DNA from: an uncultured Bacilli bacterium
GTDB taxonomy: Bacteria > Bacillota_I > Bacilli_A > RF39 > UBA660
Length of the DNA: 64,000 nucleotides
Direction: 5' to 3'
Assembly (NCBI GenBank): GCA_910584165.1
Contig: CAJTZU010000008.1
Location: 1-64,000, forward strand
Shown here: positions 17,027 through 25,300 of the stretch, in pieces
Layout of the letters: each line of letters begins with the position of its first letter
How positions within the stretch are numbered: position 1 is the stretch's first letter
Notes under the pieces: generated by a model
What the model saw: the letters and a program-made list of their open reading frames with translations, nothing else
Databases searched by the model: none
Told to the model about the DNA's origin: nothing
Program-made: the position numbers and the translations under genes

Positions 17027-17576
17027 TGTTAATGATATTAAAAACGGTATGACTATTTTATTTGAAGATAATATCTATACAGTTTTAGAATTTTCTCATG
17101 TAAAACCAGGAAAAGGAGCAGCTTTTGTTCAAGTAAAGATTAAAAATCTTCGTACTGGTTCAATTGTTGAAAAAAGATTTAATTCTGGTGTAAAATTAGA
17201 AAAAGCTATGATTGAAAAGAAAAATATGCAATTCTTATATGTTAATGGAGATGCTTATACATTCATGGATAATGAAACTTATGAGCAAATTGAAATTCCA
17301 GCAGATCATTTAGGAAATGATAGATATTATTTAAAAGATGGATTAGATGTTATTGTATCTATTTATCAAGGAGAAATTTTAGGAGTAATCCTACCTGATA
17401 AAGTAGAGTTAGTAGTAACAGAAACAGAACCAGCAGTAAAAGGTAATACGACAAATAACGCTCAAAAGAATGCTACTTTAGAAACTGGATTAACAGTAAG
17501 AGTACCATTATTTATTGAGCAAGGAGAAACAATTGTCATTGCTACTAAAGATGGTTCTTATGCATCACGTGCGTAA
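17019..17576 (+). CDS. efp: elongation factor P
   Basis: EF-P relieves ribosome stalling at proline runs. The 185-residue, three-domain protein has the typical N-terminal KOW-like domain with HVKPGKGAAFVQVK, where Lys32 is the tip residue that Firmicutes modify, then two OB domains ending in ATKDGSYASRA. The ribosome site TTAGGAGGGGG lies in the 3' end of the preceding gene. Substrates with polyproline exist in this window: the SPFH protein tail has several PP pairs. Confidence 0.96.
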   Translation: MFNVNDIKNGMTILFEDNIYTVLEFSHVKPGKGAAFVQVKIKNLRTGSIVEKRFNSGVKLEKAMIEKKNMQFLYVNGDAYTFMDNETYEQIEIPADHLGNDRYYLKDGLDVIVSIYQGEILGVILPDKVELVVTETEPAVKGNTTNNAQKNATLETGLTVRVPLFIEQGETIVIATKDGSYASRA

Positions 17577-17591
17577 ATAATATTGTAAAAG

Positions 17592-17626
17592 AAAAAGGTT
17601 TTAATGAAAAATTAAAGTCTTTTTTT
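17592..17626 (+). terminator. terminator of the rpmG-efp operon
   Basis: A 14-bp stem (17592-17605 with 17611-17624, two G-U pairs), GAAAA loop and T run. Confidence 0.85.
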
Positions 17627-17659
17627 ATGGTTTCTGATACTATTATAGTAGGTGATAGT

Positions 17660-18838
17660 ATGGAAGAGAATAAGGAAGAAGTAAAAGTAGAAGAAACACA
17701 AAGGGAAGAAGATATACAGAAAGAATCAAGAATAGAAGAAAAACAAAATATAGAAATACAGCCTGAAGTAAATGATTTAATTAAAGAAAAAAAGAGTAAT
17801 AAAAAATTAGTCGCAATTATTTTAGCTATAGTTATTTTAGTAATAGCTTTAGTTATTTTCTTATTTGTAAAAAATAACACTAATAAGAACAGCTCTTCAA
17901 CTAATAAAGAAAGTAATTCCGCTGTGAATAGTTCTAATACCATAGATAATAATTTAGATGATACAAATACTAACTTAAATGAGGAAGAACCAAATACAAA
18001 TTCTAATATAAATACATATCCTAATATAAAAGAAGAATATTTAGATTTAACAAAAACACCTAAATATGAACCAGCCATTTATTATTCTAAACCAACAACT
18101 TTTATTGTTGGATATATAAATGATGAAGCAGTTGAAGCAAAAATTGGAATAGAAAATAAAAAAGCTTATCTATATTACAAAGATAAGAAAATAAAAATAG
18201 AAGGAATTAATAATGCTAAGATTGCTTTGGCGGGTGAAGCTGGTGGTTGCACGTTCCTAAATGAATTTAGTGTTTTGACAGAAGAAGGTGATATTTACTC
18301 ATATTTGATGGATGATTACCCGGATGATATAAAAGAATCAGAAGTTATTTCAATATTAAATACAATTTCTAAAAATATGAAAAATCAGAATTTATCAAAG
18401 AAATATATTGATATAGAGATAGGATTTAGAACTGGAGGAAATTGTCCTTATGGAGAAATTATTGGAACTACTGCAGATAGCAAAAAATATTTTACTGTTG
18501 ATTCAGAAAAATCAATAAATACTTTTGATGTAGCTTATATAAATGAGGAAATTATAGTGGACTTAAATGGATTTATTAGCAATTATGAAAAACAAAAAAT
18601 TTCTTCTTTTAAAGCGAAGGCTATATTTAATCCATTCTATGATGAATACTATGATGGATATGTTATTGTATCTGATGATTTATATTTATATGAATGGGAT
18701 GATAATGGTTTTAAAGAAGTAAAGCCTAAAACTAAGATTGGTAAAAAAACAATCAGTAAAGATAAATATTTTATTACTATTTATTTCTTAGATAATAGTA
18801 AGATGTCTTTTGAGAGTAGTTATATAAAAGAATTTTAA
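17660..18838 (+). CDS. membrane-anchored extracytoplasmic protein with Asn/Ser/Thr-rich linker
   Basis: A 392-residue protein when started at the ATG preceded by AGGTGATAGT (an upstream in-frame start at 17627 lies inside the terminator). Order of parts: acidic cytoplasmic segment (1-46), one membrane span (about 50-72, LVAIILAIVILVIALVIFLF), low-complexity N/S/T-rich linker (about 75-130), then a globular extracellular region of ~250 residues with GGCTFLNEFSVLT and GGNCPYG. No enzymatic motif is recognised. Single gene between two terminators. The same build recurs in other genes of the window. Confidence 0.75.
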   Translation: MEENKEEVKVEETQREEDIQKESRIEEKQNIEIQPEVNDLIKEKKSNKKLVAIILAIVILVIALVIFLFVKNNTNKNSSSTNKESNSAVNSSNTIDNNLDDTNTNLNEEEPNTNSNINTYPNIKEEYLDLTKTPKYEPAIYYSKPTTFIVGYINDEAVEAKIGIENKKAYLYYKDKKIKIEGINNAKIALAGEAGGCTFLNEFSVLTEEGDIYSYLMDDYPDDIKESEVISILNTISKNMKNQNLSKKYIDIEIGFRTGGNCPYGEIIGTTADSKKYFTVDSEKSINTFDVAYINEEIIVDLNGFISNYEKQKISSFKAKAIFNPFYDEYYDGYVIVSDDLYLYEWDDNGFKEVKPKTKIGKKTISKDKYFITIYFLDNSKMSFESSYIKEF

Positions 18839-18862
18839 AATGAAATTTTAACTTCATTTTTT
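18837..18862 (+). terminator. terminator after the anchored protein gene
   Basis: AAAATGAA (18837-18844), eight-base loop, TTCATTTT (18853-18860) plus T; overlaps the stop codon. Confidence 0.75.
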
Positions 18863-18877
18863 CTATTTTAGAAATCA

Positions 18878-18906
18878 TTGTATAAATAACAAAAATATAG
18901 TAAAAT
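18878..18906 (+). promoter_or_regulatory. promoter of the pgk-tpiA operon
   Basis: TTGTAT (18878-18883), 17-base spacer, TAAAAT (18901-18906). Confidence 0.6.
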
Positions 18907-18934
18907 AATAATAGTTGTAATAGTGGGAGGAATT

Positions 18935-20119
18935 ATGAAAAAAACAATAAGAGATTATGATTTAAGTGGGAAAAAAGTGATTATACGTGTAGATTTTAAT
19001 GTACCTATGAAAGATGGTAAGATACAGGATGATAATCGTATTGTAGAAAGTTTGCCAACTATTAAGTATGCGATAGATAATCATGCTAAAGTAATTCTTA
19101 TGTCACATTTAGGAAGAGTAAAGACAGAAGAAGATTTAGTGAAAAACAATTTAAAACCAGTAGCTACTAGACTTAGTGAGTTATTATCTAAAGAAGTAGT
19201 TTTTGTTGATAAAACAAGAGGGGAAGAATTAGAAAGTGCAATTTCTAATCTTCAAGATGGTGATGTTTTATTAATGCAAAATACTCGTTATGAAGATTTA
19301 GATGGAAAAAAAGAAAGTAGTAATGAAGAAGAATTAGGTAATTATTGGGCTTCTTTAGGGGATATTTATATTAATGATGCTTTTGGTACTGCTCATAGGG
19401 CACATGCTTCTAATGTAGGAATTGCAAGTAATTTACCAAATGGTATTGGTTTTTTAATTGAAAAAGAATTAGAGCATTTAGAAAAAGCAATAAAAGATCC
19501 AGTTAGACCATTTACTGTTATTTTAGGTGGAGCTAAAGTTAGTGATAAAATAGGAGTTATTGAAAATTTAGTAAACATTGCTGATTATATTTTAATTGGT
19601 GGAGGAATGATGTTTACTTTCCTAAAGTCACAAGGATATGAGGTTGGAAAGTCTTTGTTAGATGAAGAAAGCATTGAATTTTGTAAGAAAATGATGGAAG
19701 AATATCCTAATAAAATTGTTTTACCAGTTGATTGTACATGTGGTAAAGAACTTAGTGAAGATTCTCCAATGAGAGCTGCTATTATTAGTGATATTCATGA
19801 AGATGAGATGGGATTAGATTTAAGTTTAAAGAGTTTTGATTTATTTGCTAGTTATATAAAAATGAGTAAGACAATTATTTGGAATGGTCCAGTAGGGGCT
19901 TTTGAAATTGAAAAGTTTTCTATTGGAACAAAAGTTTTATGTGAAGAATTAGCTAAATCGGATGCTACTGTAATCCTTGGTGGAGGAGATACAGCTGCGG
20001 CAGCTATTCAATTTGGATATAAAGATAAATTTACACATATCTCTACAGGAGGAGGCGCTTCATTAGAGTTATTAGAAGGAAAGGACTTACCAGGAATTTC
20101 TATTATCTCTGAAAAATAA
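18935..20119 (+). CDS. pgk: phosphoglycerate kinase
   Basis: Glycolytic enzyme making ATP and 3-phosphoglycerate from 1,3-bisphosphoglycerate. From the ATG at 18935 (GTGGGAGGAATT upstream; the GTG at 18923 is inside this ribosome site) the protein has the normal 394 residues. VDFNVPMKDGKI near 19, LMSHLGR near 56, GGAKVSDKIGV near 202 and the C-terminal GGGDTAAAA and STGGGASLELLEGK (nucleotide and phosphate loops) are all present. It heads an operon with a membrane protein, a glycosyltransferase and tpiA. Confidence 0.97.
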   Translation: MKKTIRDYDLSGKKVIIRVDFNVPMKDGKIQDDNRIVESLPTIKYAIDNHAKVILMSHLGRVKTEEDLVKNNLKPVATRLSELLSKEVVFVDKTRGEELESAISNLQDGDVLLMQNTRYEDLDGKKESSNEEELGNYWASLGDIYINDAFGTAHRAHASNVGIASNLPNGIGFLIEKELEHLEKAIKDPVRPFTVILGGAKVSDKIGVIENLVNIADYILIGGGMMFTFLKSQGYEVGKSLLDEESIEFCKKMMEEYPNKIVLPVDCTCGKELSEDSPMRAAIISDIHEDEMGLDLSLKSFDLFASYIKMSKTIIWNGPVGAFEIEKFSIGTKVLCEELAKSDATVILGGGDTAAAAIQFGYKDKFTHISTGGGASLELLEGKDLPGISIISEK

Positions 20120-20121
20120 TT

Positions 20122-21135
20122 ATGACTAAAAATAAAAAAAATATAATAAATGCCTTAGTATTAGTAGGAATTACTATCATAGTTCTTTATTTTTCATTAA
20201 AAGATGATTTTGAAAATATTATGATTCAGTTACAGACTATTAATATTTGGTGGCTTATTTTGGCATTTCTGATAGTAATTATTTATTGGTTATTACGTAG
20301 TAAAGCAATTAATATATTTACTAGAAAGTTTATGCCAAAAACAAAATTTAGAAGTTCTTTACAATTAATGATTCGTACTCAATTTTTTAATGCAGTTACT
20401 CCTTTTGCGACAGGAGGTCAACCTTATCAAATCTATCATTTAGTAAAAGATGGAGTAAGAATGACTACTGCAACTAGTATTATTATTCAAAATTTTATTG
20501 TTTATCAAATTGCTATTGTAGCATTAGGGGGAATAGCTGTTATCAGTAATAGATTATTTTCTTTGTTTGCTAAAAATGTATTAATTAGTAGATTAGTAAC
20601 TCTTGGATTTATTATTAATACTTCTATTATTGTGGTAATGTTTTTGGTAGCATTTAGTGAAAAATTAAATAGAAAATTGATTCATTTAGGAATAACAATA
20701 TTTACAAAATTGAGAATCGTAAAAGATAAACAAAAAAAATTAGCGGAATGGGATGAATATATTATTAAATTTCATGAGAGTGCTGTTATTTTATTAGAAA
20801 ATAAAAAACAATTTTTCTTTTCTATTTTTCTAAACTTTTTAGCGCTTTGCTTCCTTTATTCTATTCCATTAGTGTTGCTATATGCAACGGGCGATTATGA
20901 AAGTTTTCATGTATTAGAAGCAATTGTAACGAGTGCTTATGTTATGTTAATTGGTTCTTTTGTTCCAATTCCAGGAGGAAGTGGAGGATTAGAATATGGG
21001 TTTATTGTTTTTTATGGAAATTATATAGGGGGACCTAAATTAACAGCAATTATGCTTTTATGGAGATTTGTTACTTATTATTTTGGAATGATAGTAGGTG
21101 CTATTAATCTTAATATGAGGAAGGTGAAATCATGA
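20122..21135 (+). CDS. YbhN/AglD-type membrane protein (lysylphosphatidylglycerol-synthase transmembrane family)
   Basis: A 337-residue polytopic membrane protein with about eight hydrophobic spans. The family signature NAVTPFATGGQPYQIYHL is near residues 91-108 and PIPGGSGGLEYGF near 286-298, as in the flippase part of MprF and in YbhN/UPF0104 proteins; no lysyltransferase domain is attached. Its ATG is two bases after the pgk stop with no clear ribosome site, so translation is probably coupled. The following gene is a lipid-type glycosyltransferase, which suggests glycolipid handling or flipping across the membrane. Confidence 0.8.
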   Translation: MTKNKKNIINALVLVGITIIVLYFSLKDDFENIMIQLQTINIWWLILAFLIVIIYWLLRSKAINIFTRKFMPKTKFRSSLQLMIRTQFFNAVTPFATGGQPYQIYHLVKDGVRMTTATSIIIQNFIVYQIAIVALGGIAVISNRLFSLFAKNVLISRLVTLGFIINTSIIVVMFLVAFSEKLNRKLIHLGITIFTKLRIVKDKQKKLAEWDEYIIKFHESAVILLENKKQFFFSIFLNFLALCFLYSIPLVLLYATGDYESFHVLEAIVTSAYVMLIGSFVPIPGGSGGLEYGFIVFYGNYIGGPKLTAIMLLWRFVTYYFGMIVGAINLNMRKVKS

Positions 21136-22376
21136 GGATTGGAATATTTACAGATACTTATCCACCTTTTATAAATGGAGTTTCTACTAGTATAGCGATG
21201 CTAGAAAATGCACTTCAAAAATTAGGACATCAGGTTTTTATTGTAACAGTTAATCCAGAAGATATGCATTATCGGATGGAAAAGGAAGATCGTATTATTC
21301 GACTTCCCGGTATTCCTATTGGAATTTATGATTATCGTTTAACAGGTGTTTATCCTATTAAAGCGATTAGTAAAATAAAAGAATGGAATTTAGATATTAT
21401 TCATTCTCATACTGAGTTTGGAGTTGGAACGTTTGCTCGTATTATGGCTCGTCAATTAGATATTCCAATTGTCCATACTTATCATACGATGTATGAGGAT
21501 TACGTTCACTATATTACGAAGGGTTACTTTGATGCTCCTAGTAAAAAAATAGTGGAGCACTTAACAAAGTTTTATTGTGATAAGACAGTTACAGAATTAA
21601 TTGTTCCAACTAAAAAGACTTATGATTTATTTAAAGAAAAATATGAGTATACTAGAAATATTCATATTGTTCCAACAGGTGTAGAAGTAGAAAGATTTTA
21701 TAGGGAAGAGAATGATAGTAAAGAAACTGACAAAATTAGAAAGTCTTTAGGTATTTTAAAGAGTGATTTTGTATTATTGTTTGTTGGCCGTTTAGCAGAA
21801 GAAAAAAATGTAACATTTTTGATAGATAATCAAGAAAAATTAGTAAAGAAAAATCCAAAGTGTAAACTACTTATCATTGGAGATGGACCCGATATTGATA
21901 AATTTAAAGCACAAGCTAAGAAATTAGGAATAGAAAAAAATGTCATTTTTACAGGAAAGATTCCATGGATAGATATTCACAAATATTATCAAATTCCACA
22001 AGTCTTTGTAACAGCATCTCATACAGAAACACAAGGTCTTACTTTATTAGAAGCTATGGCAGCATCTGTTCCAGTTGTGGGATATGATGATGAAGCTTTT
22101 AGGGATGTCGTTATTCCAGATTTAAATGGATATTTATTTAAAGACAATGATGATTATATAGAGTATATTGAAAGAATTATGAAAGACAAAAAATTATTAG
22201 AAAGACTTAGTAGACAATCTAGAATTAATGCTGAATCTCATTCTGCAAAGTATTATGCAGAAAGAGTATTAGATGTTTATAATACCGCACTAGACGGAAC
22301 AACATCTGGTGGTGAAAAAAAGACTTTTGTGTCTACTATGAAAAGTGTAGTAAAGAAGGGATTACATGGCAAATAA
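21132..22376 (+). CDS. GT4 glycosyltransferase, likely diacylglycerol glucosyltransferase type
   Basis: A 414-residue GT-B glycosyltransferase. The N-terminal MRIGIFTDTYPPFINGVSTS with the following LGHQVFIVTVNP closely follows the 1,2-diacylglycerol 3-glucosyltransferase group of Firmicutes, and the C-terminal half carries VGRLAEEKNV, GDGPDIDKF and the E-x7-E motif in ETQGLTLLEAM. It overlaps the membrane protein upstream (ATGA) and tpiA downstream (11 bases). Probable role: making glucosyl-diacylglycerol for membrane glycolipid or teichoic-acid anchor; a glycogen or sucrose enzyme is less likely. Sugar specificity is inference. Confidence 0.75.
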   Translation: MRIGIFTDTYPPFINGVSTSIAMLENALQKLGHQVFIVTVNPEDMHYRMEKEDRIIRLPGIPIGIYDYRLTGVYPIKAISKIKEWNLDIIHSHTEFGVGTFARIMARQLDIPIVHTYHTMYEDYVHYITKGYFDAPSKKIVEHLTKFYCDKTVTELIVPTKKTYDLFKEKYEYTRNIHIVPTGVEVERFYREENDSKETDKIRKSLGILKSDFVLLFVGRLAEEKNVTFLIDNQEKLVKKNPKCKLLIIGDGPDIDKFKAQAKKLGIEKNVIFTGKIPWIDIHKYYQIPQVFVTASHTETQGLTLLEAMAASVPVVGYDDEAFRDVVIPDLNGYLFKDNDDYIEYIERIMKDKKLLERLSRQSRINAESHSAKYYAERVLDVYNTALDGTTSGGEKKTFVSTMKSVVKKGLHGK

Positions 22377-23097
22377 GAAAATAGTAGTAGGAAATATGAA
22401 AATGAATTTAACAGCTCCGGAGATTAACAAATTTTTAAAAGTAATTGAAAAGAAAAAATATAATAATCAAGTTGTCTTTTGCCCTAGCAGTTTATATTTA
22501 CCATATTTTATAGGAAAAGGATATGATGTTGGAATTCAAAATATTGCTGCTTATGAAAATGGGGCCTATACTGGTGAAGTTTCAGCTAGTCAGGCTAAAA
22601 GCATGCATTTAGATTATGCCATTATTGGGCATAGTGAAAGAAGAGAATACTTTAAAGAAACAGATGAGGTTGTTCATCAAAAAATTTCTTTAGCGTTAAA
22701 AGAAAATTTAAAAGTAATTTTATGTATTGGTGAGACAGAGGAAGAAAGGGATTCTTTAAAAACTTATAAAGTCTTAAAGAAACAAGTTACAAATGCTTTA
22801 AAAGGATTCGATTCTAAAGAATTAAAAAAGGTAACAATTGCTTATGAACCAATTTGGGCAATTGGTACTGGCCGTGTTCCTTCTAATGATGAAATTCAAG
22901 ATACCATTTCTTTTATTAAAGAGATTGTAAAAGGAATTGCATCTATCAATATTTCTGTACTATATGGTGGTAGTGTTAATGAGAAAAACATTACTACACT
23001 TAATCAAATTGAAAGTATTGATGGATATTTAGTTGGTGGTGCTAGTACCAAAGCAGAGAAGTTTATGAAAATAATAGAAGTTGTTGTAAATCAATAA
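22366..23097 (+). CDS. tpiA: triosephosphate isomerase
   Basis: Interconverts dihydroxyacetone phosphate and glyceraldehyde 3-phosphate. The 243-residue protein has the phosphate-site lysine in GNMKMN (residues 9-14; Met replaces the usual Trp of GNWKMN), the catalytic His in IIGHSERREYF near 87, the catalytic Glu in AYEPIWAIGTG near 158 and LYGGSVNEKN near 202. ATG overlaps the glycosyltransferase gene, so the glycolytic pair pgk/tpiA is interrupted by two lipid-related genes but still translated from one mRNA. There is no strong terminator before spo0A, only a T run after the stop. Confidence 0.96.
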   Translation: MANKKIVVGNMKMNLTAPEINKFLKVIEKKKYNNQVVFCPSSLYLPYFIGKGYDVGIQNIAAYENGAYTGEVSASQAKSMHLDYAIIGHSERREYFKETDEVVHQKISLALKENLKVILCIGETEEERDSLKTYKVLKKQVTNALKGFDSKELKKVTIAYEPIWAIGTGRVPSNDEIQDTISFIKEIVKGIASINISVLYGGSVNEKNITTLNQIESIDGYLVGGASTKAEKFMKIIEVVVNQ

Positions 23098-23110
23098 CTT
23101 TTTTTATGTT

Positions 23111-23117
23111 TTCGACA
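23111..23117 (-). promoter_or_regulatory. 0A box (Spo0A~P site) upstream of spo0A
   Basis: TTCGACA, the exact complement of the 0A-box core TGTCGAA; the minus strand reads ATGTCGAAAA. It lies 65 bases before the spo0A start in the tpiA-spo0A gap. In B. subtilis and clostridia spo0A is autoregulated through such boxes. A -10 could not be placed with confidence. Confidence 0.65.
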
Positions 23118-23181
23118 TAATTTGATAAATAATGTAGTAGAGGTGATGTAGAATTAAGTAGTACTATAGGGAGGAAGAAAT

Positions 23182-23946
23182 ATGAAAAAGATTAGATTAG
23201 CAATGATAGATGATAATATAGAACTAATTGGAGCGGTAAAAGAATATTTAAAGGATAATGAGCAAATAGAACTTTTATATGAAGCTTATGATGGAAAAGA
23301 AGGAATGGCTCTTATAGAAAAAGAAAAAGATAATTTTGATGTTATTATCTTAGACTTGATTATGCCAGTAAAAGATGGTTTATATGTATTAGAAGAAATG
23401 AAATCTAAGGGAATAGGAAAAGATATTATAGTAGCTACTAGTTATAATGCGATGGATACGATACGTCAAGTATCAGAATATGGTGTAAATTATTATGTAT
23501 TAAAACCATTTGATTTAGAAGATTTAGAAAAGAAAATTTTATTACTTTCTAATAAATCTTTTGAAAATAAAAGTATTGATTTAGCTAGAAATAATTTACA
23601 AGTATCCATTACAAAAATACTACATGAATTAGGAATACCATCTCATATTAAAGGATATCAATATATTCGAGAAGGAATTGGAATATTGTATGAAAGGCCT
23701 GAAACTATAGGTGGAATTACAAAAGAATTATATCCAGAATTAGCAAACAAATTTGATACAACAGTATCTAGAGTAGAAAGAGCAATAAGACATGCTATTG
23801 AAGTAAGTTGGAATCGTGGTAATTGGGATTTAATGGAAGAAATTTTTGGGCATAGTGTAGATATCGATAAAGCAAAACCAACTAATTCAGAATTTATTGT
23901 AACAATTGCTGATAAATTAAGATTAGATTATCATAAAGTACATTAA
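23182..23946 (+). CDS. spo0A: sporulation master regulator Spo0A
   Basis: A 254-residue response regulator. The receiver domain (1-120) has the acidic pocket at Asp10/Asp11, the phosphoacceptor Asp58 in VIILDLIMPVKDG, the switch region VATSYN near 84 and Lys in VLKPFD near 107. After a short linker the C-terminal domain (about 140-254) carries the Spo0A-specific helices, with ITKILHELGIPSHIKGYQYI, the recognition helix region TTVSRVERAIRHAIEV and WNRGN. It is not merely a generic response regulator. GGGAGGAAG precedes the ATG. It is monocistronic, with its own terminator. Presence implies an endospore programme or its remnant. Confidence 0.96.
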   Translation: MKKIRLAMIDDNIELIGAVKEYLKDNEQIELLYEAYDGKEGMALIEKEKDNFDVIILDLIMPVKDGLYVLEEMKSKGIGKDIIVATSYNAMDTIRQVSEYGVNYYVLKPFDLEDLEKKILLLSNKSFENKSIDLARNNLQVSITKILHELGIPSHIKGYQYIREGIGILYERPETIGGITKELYPELANKFDTTVSRVERAIRHAIEVSWNRGNWDLMEEIFGHSVDIDKAKPTNSEFIVTIADKLRLDYHKVH

Positions 23947-23969
23947 ACACATTTAGAATGTGTTTTTTT
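23946..23969 (+). terminator. spo0A terminator
   Basis: AACACATT (23946-23953), TAG loop, AATGTGTT (23957-23964), T run. Confidence 0.85.
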
Positions 23970-23971
23970 CA

Positions 23972-23996
23972 TAAAAAAAGAACACTATTGTGTTCT
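23972..23996 (-). terminator. minus-strand terminator facing spo0A
   Basis: On the minus strand AGAACAC (23996-23990), four-base loop, GTGTTCT and T7. It directly follows the stop codon of the broken reading frame at 23995-24302, which supports that frame being, or having been, a gene. Confidence 0.8.
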
Positions 23997-24302
23997 ATCG
24001 ATATAAACTTTTTACATAGGCCTTTTTTTGTTTACGAGTTTCTCGAATAAGTCCTTTAGTTAAATTGTCACAATTTAATAATCCTAATTGACTATGATTA
24101 TTAGTTAAACGAAATGCTCCATCTTTTCTTTTATCCTCAAATATTTTTCTTATAACCTGTTTTTGTTCTTCAAAATTTAAATTTTCAAAGAATATACTAT
24201 TTCCATGAAATTCTAAATTATCTGGAACATTAGATTTAGAAAATAGTGAATAGGTATTAGGACTTTCTTTTTTATAATAACCATAAAAAAAGAATTTGTC
24301 AA
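23995..24302 (-). pseudogene. small gene with a broken 5' reading frame
   Basis: On the minus strand a frame of 106 codons is open from just after the TAA of the upstream gene (24313-24315) to TAG at 23997-23995, yet contains no ATG, GTG or TTG. A TTG at 24302 with AAAGGAAT before it starts in another frame (TNSFF...) and would join the long frame if the T7 run (complement of 24285-24291) had one more base, giving ~100 residues. The long frame reads GYYKKESPNTYSLFSK, later FEEQKQVIRKIFEDKRKDG and FRLTNNHSQLGLLN, with a basic end. It is followed by a good terminator. It could be a frameshift mutation, a sequencing error in a homopolymer, or programmed slippage. Product unknown. Confidence 0.55.
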
Positions 24303-24311
24303 AATTCCTTT
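24285..24311 (-). terminator. possible terminator of the 24313-25251 gene
   Basis: Minus strand AAAGGAATTT, TGAC loop, AAATTC and T7 (one bulged G). The same bases hold the ribosome site and TTG of the broken frame downstream, so the role is ambiguous. Confidence 0.45.
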
Positions 24312-24312
24312 T

Positions 24313-25251
24313 TTAATGATTTACTTTTTCATTTGGGTTTTGTGCGAAAGAAAAAGATTGATATTCAAAAATATCTAGAGACTCTCTTGGAATATCTTGA
24401 TGAATCATCATACTTTTTGTTTCTGACATTTGTCTAAGAATATATTGAAAATCCGTTTCATTATCCCTTCTTTCAAAAGGAACTACTTTAATTCCTAATT
24501 TTTCTTTTGTAGAAATCGCTACACAAGGAAAACTATTAGAAGTAAATAGGCTCCAATACTTTTGAAAAAAGTGAAGTACTTTTTCTTTCTCTTGAGGCTC
24601 TAAATCTTTGCATAAATTATCTATACTTTCTTTTGCTTTTAGATAATCCCTATTTAAAAAGACATTAAAATATTGGGGACTATTTTCAATAAATTTACGA
24701 AAGAAAGTAGGAGAAGAAAGTCCATAGTAAGCAGAAGAAACAAGATTGTTAGCGAAGAAAATAGGGGTATCTCCACGTCCTTGATAAAGACCAAAAATGT
24801 TCTTTTTATTTTTGCTTTGAAAAATTTGCCTTATTTCTTCCACTTCTTCTAAACTCCAAGGTTTTTCTTTTGTTATGAGTCCTTGTCTATTAATTGTTTC
24901 TAAAAAAGCAGAATTAAAACTATGAAATACAAAATTTCCTTTTAAAAATTCTTCTACTTTGTGTAAATTACCAGTTTTCTCTTTTTCTTCTTGTAGAAAT
25001 ATTTCGATACATTCCCTAAATAAGTAACAATTCTGATTTTTTTGAATTTCTTCTCGATGTTTTTGAATTTGCTCACAAACAGTAGAAACTGCATCTAGCG
25101 TATTTGGATTATTTTGAATAATATAATAATACATCATTAGATTTACTAAGTTACTATATTCTTCGTTAGAAAGATTATATTTTTTTGCCATTTCTGTTAT
25201 GATAAACTGATTTTCTTCTAGAAATAAATTTTCTATCCAATTTTTAAACAT
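24313..25251 (-). CDS. uncharacterised protein, possibly ADP-ribosyltransferase-like fold
   Basis: A 312-residue soluble protein. Residues 1-105 are helical. The region ~110-205 has FVFHSFNSAFLETINRQGLI followed by GRGDTPIFFANNLVSSAYYG, a spacing reminiscent of the H-x-T/S...I...GL and F-A...A..Y pattern of ADP-ribosyltransferase-type folds, and the C terminus has IPRESLDIFEY. That resemblance is my reading only; catalytic residues cannot be confirmed. ATG is preceded by TTAGGTGATTAC and a TATACT is 16 bases further upstream. Neighbours are the broken small gene downstream and a phosphoesterase upstream, all on the minus strand. Confidence 0.55.
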   Translation of the reverse strand: MFKNWIENLFLEENQFIITEMAKKYNLSNEEYSNLVNLMMYYYIIQNNPNTLDAVSTVCEQIQKHREEIQKNQNCYLFRECIEIFLQEEKEKTGNLHKVEEFLKGNFVFHSFNSAFLETINRQGLITKEKPWSLEEVEEIRQIFQSKNKKNIFGLYQGRGDTPIFFANNLVSSAYYGLSSPTFFRKFIENSPQYFNVFLNRDYLKAKESIDNLCKDLEPQEKEKVLHFFQKYWSLFTSNSFPCVAISTKEKLGIKVVPFERRDNETDFQYILRQMSETKSMMIHQDIPRESLDIFEYQSFSFAQNPNEKVNH

Positions 25252-25273
25252 GTAATCACCTAATCTAAGTATA

Positions 25274-25300
25274 ACATAAAAGAATGGCTTATGCCATTCT
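25274..25300 (-). terminator. terminator of the metallophosphoesterase gene
   Basis: Minus strand AGAATGGC (25300-25293), ATAA loop, GCCATTCT (25288-25281), TTTTA. The 5' arm overlaps the stop codon. Confidence 0.8.

Noticed and set aside
24313..24315. Readthrough of the TAA joining the 312-residue protein and the following in-frame open stretch
   Set aside because: A terminator-like hairpin follows the stop and a ribosome site plus TTG can start a separate product after one-base correction; no recoding signal is visible.
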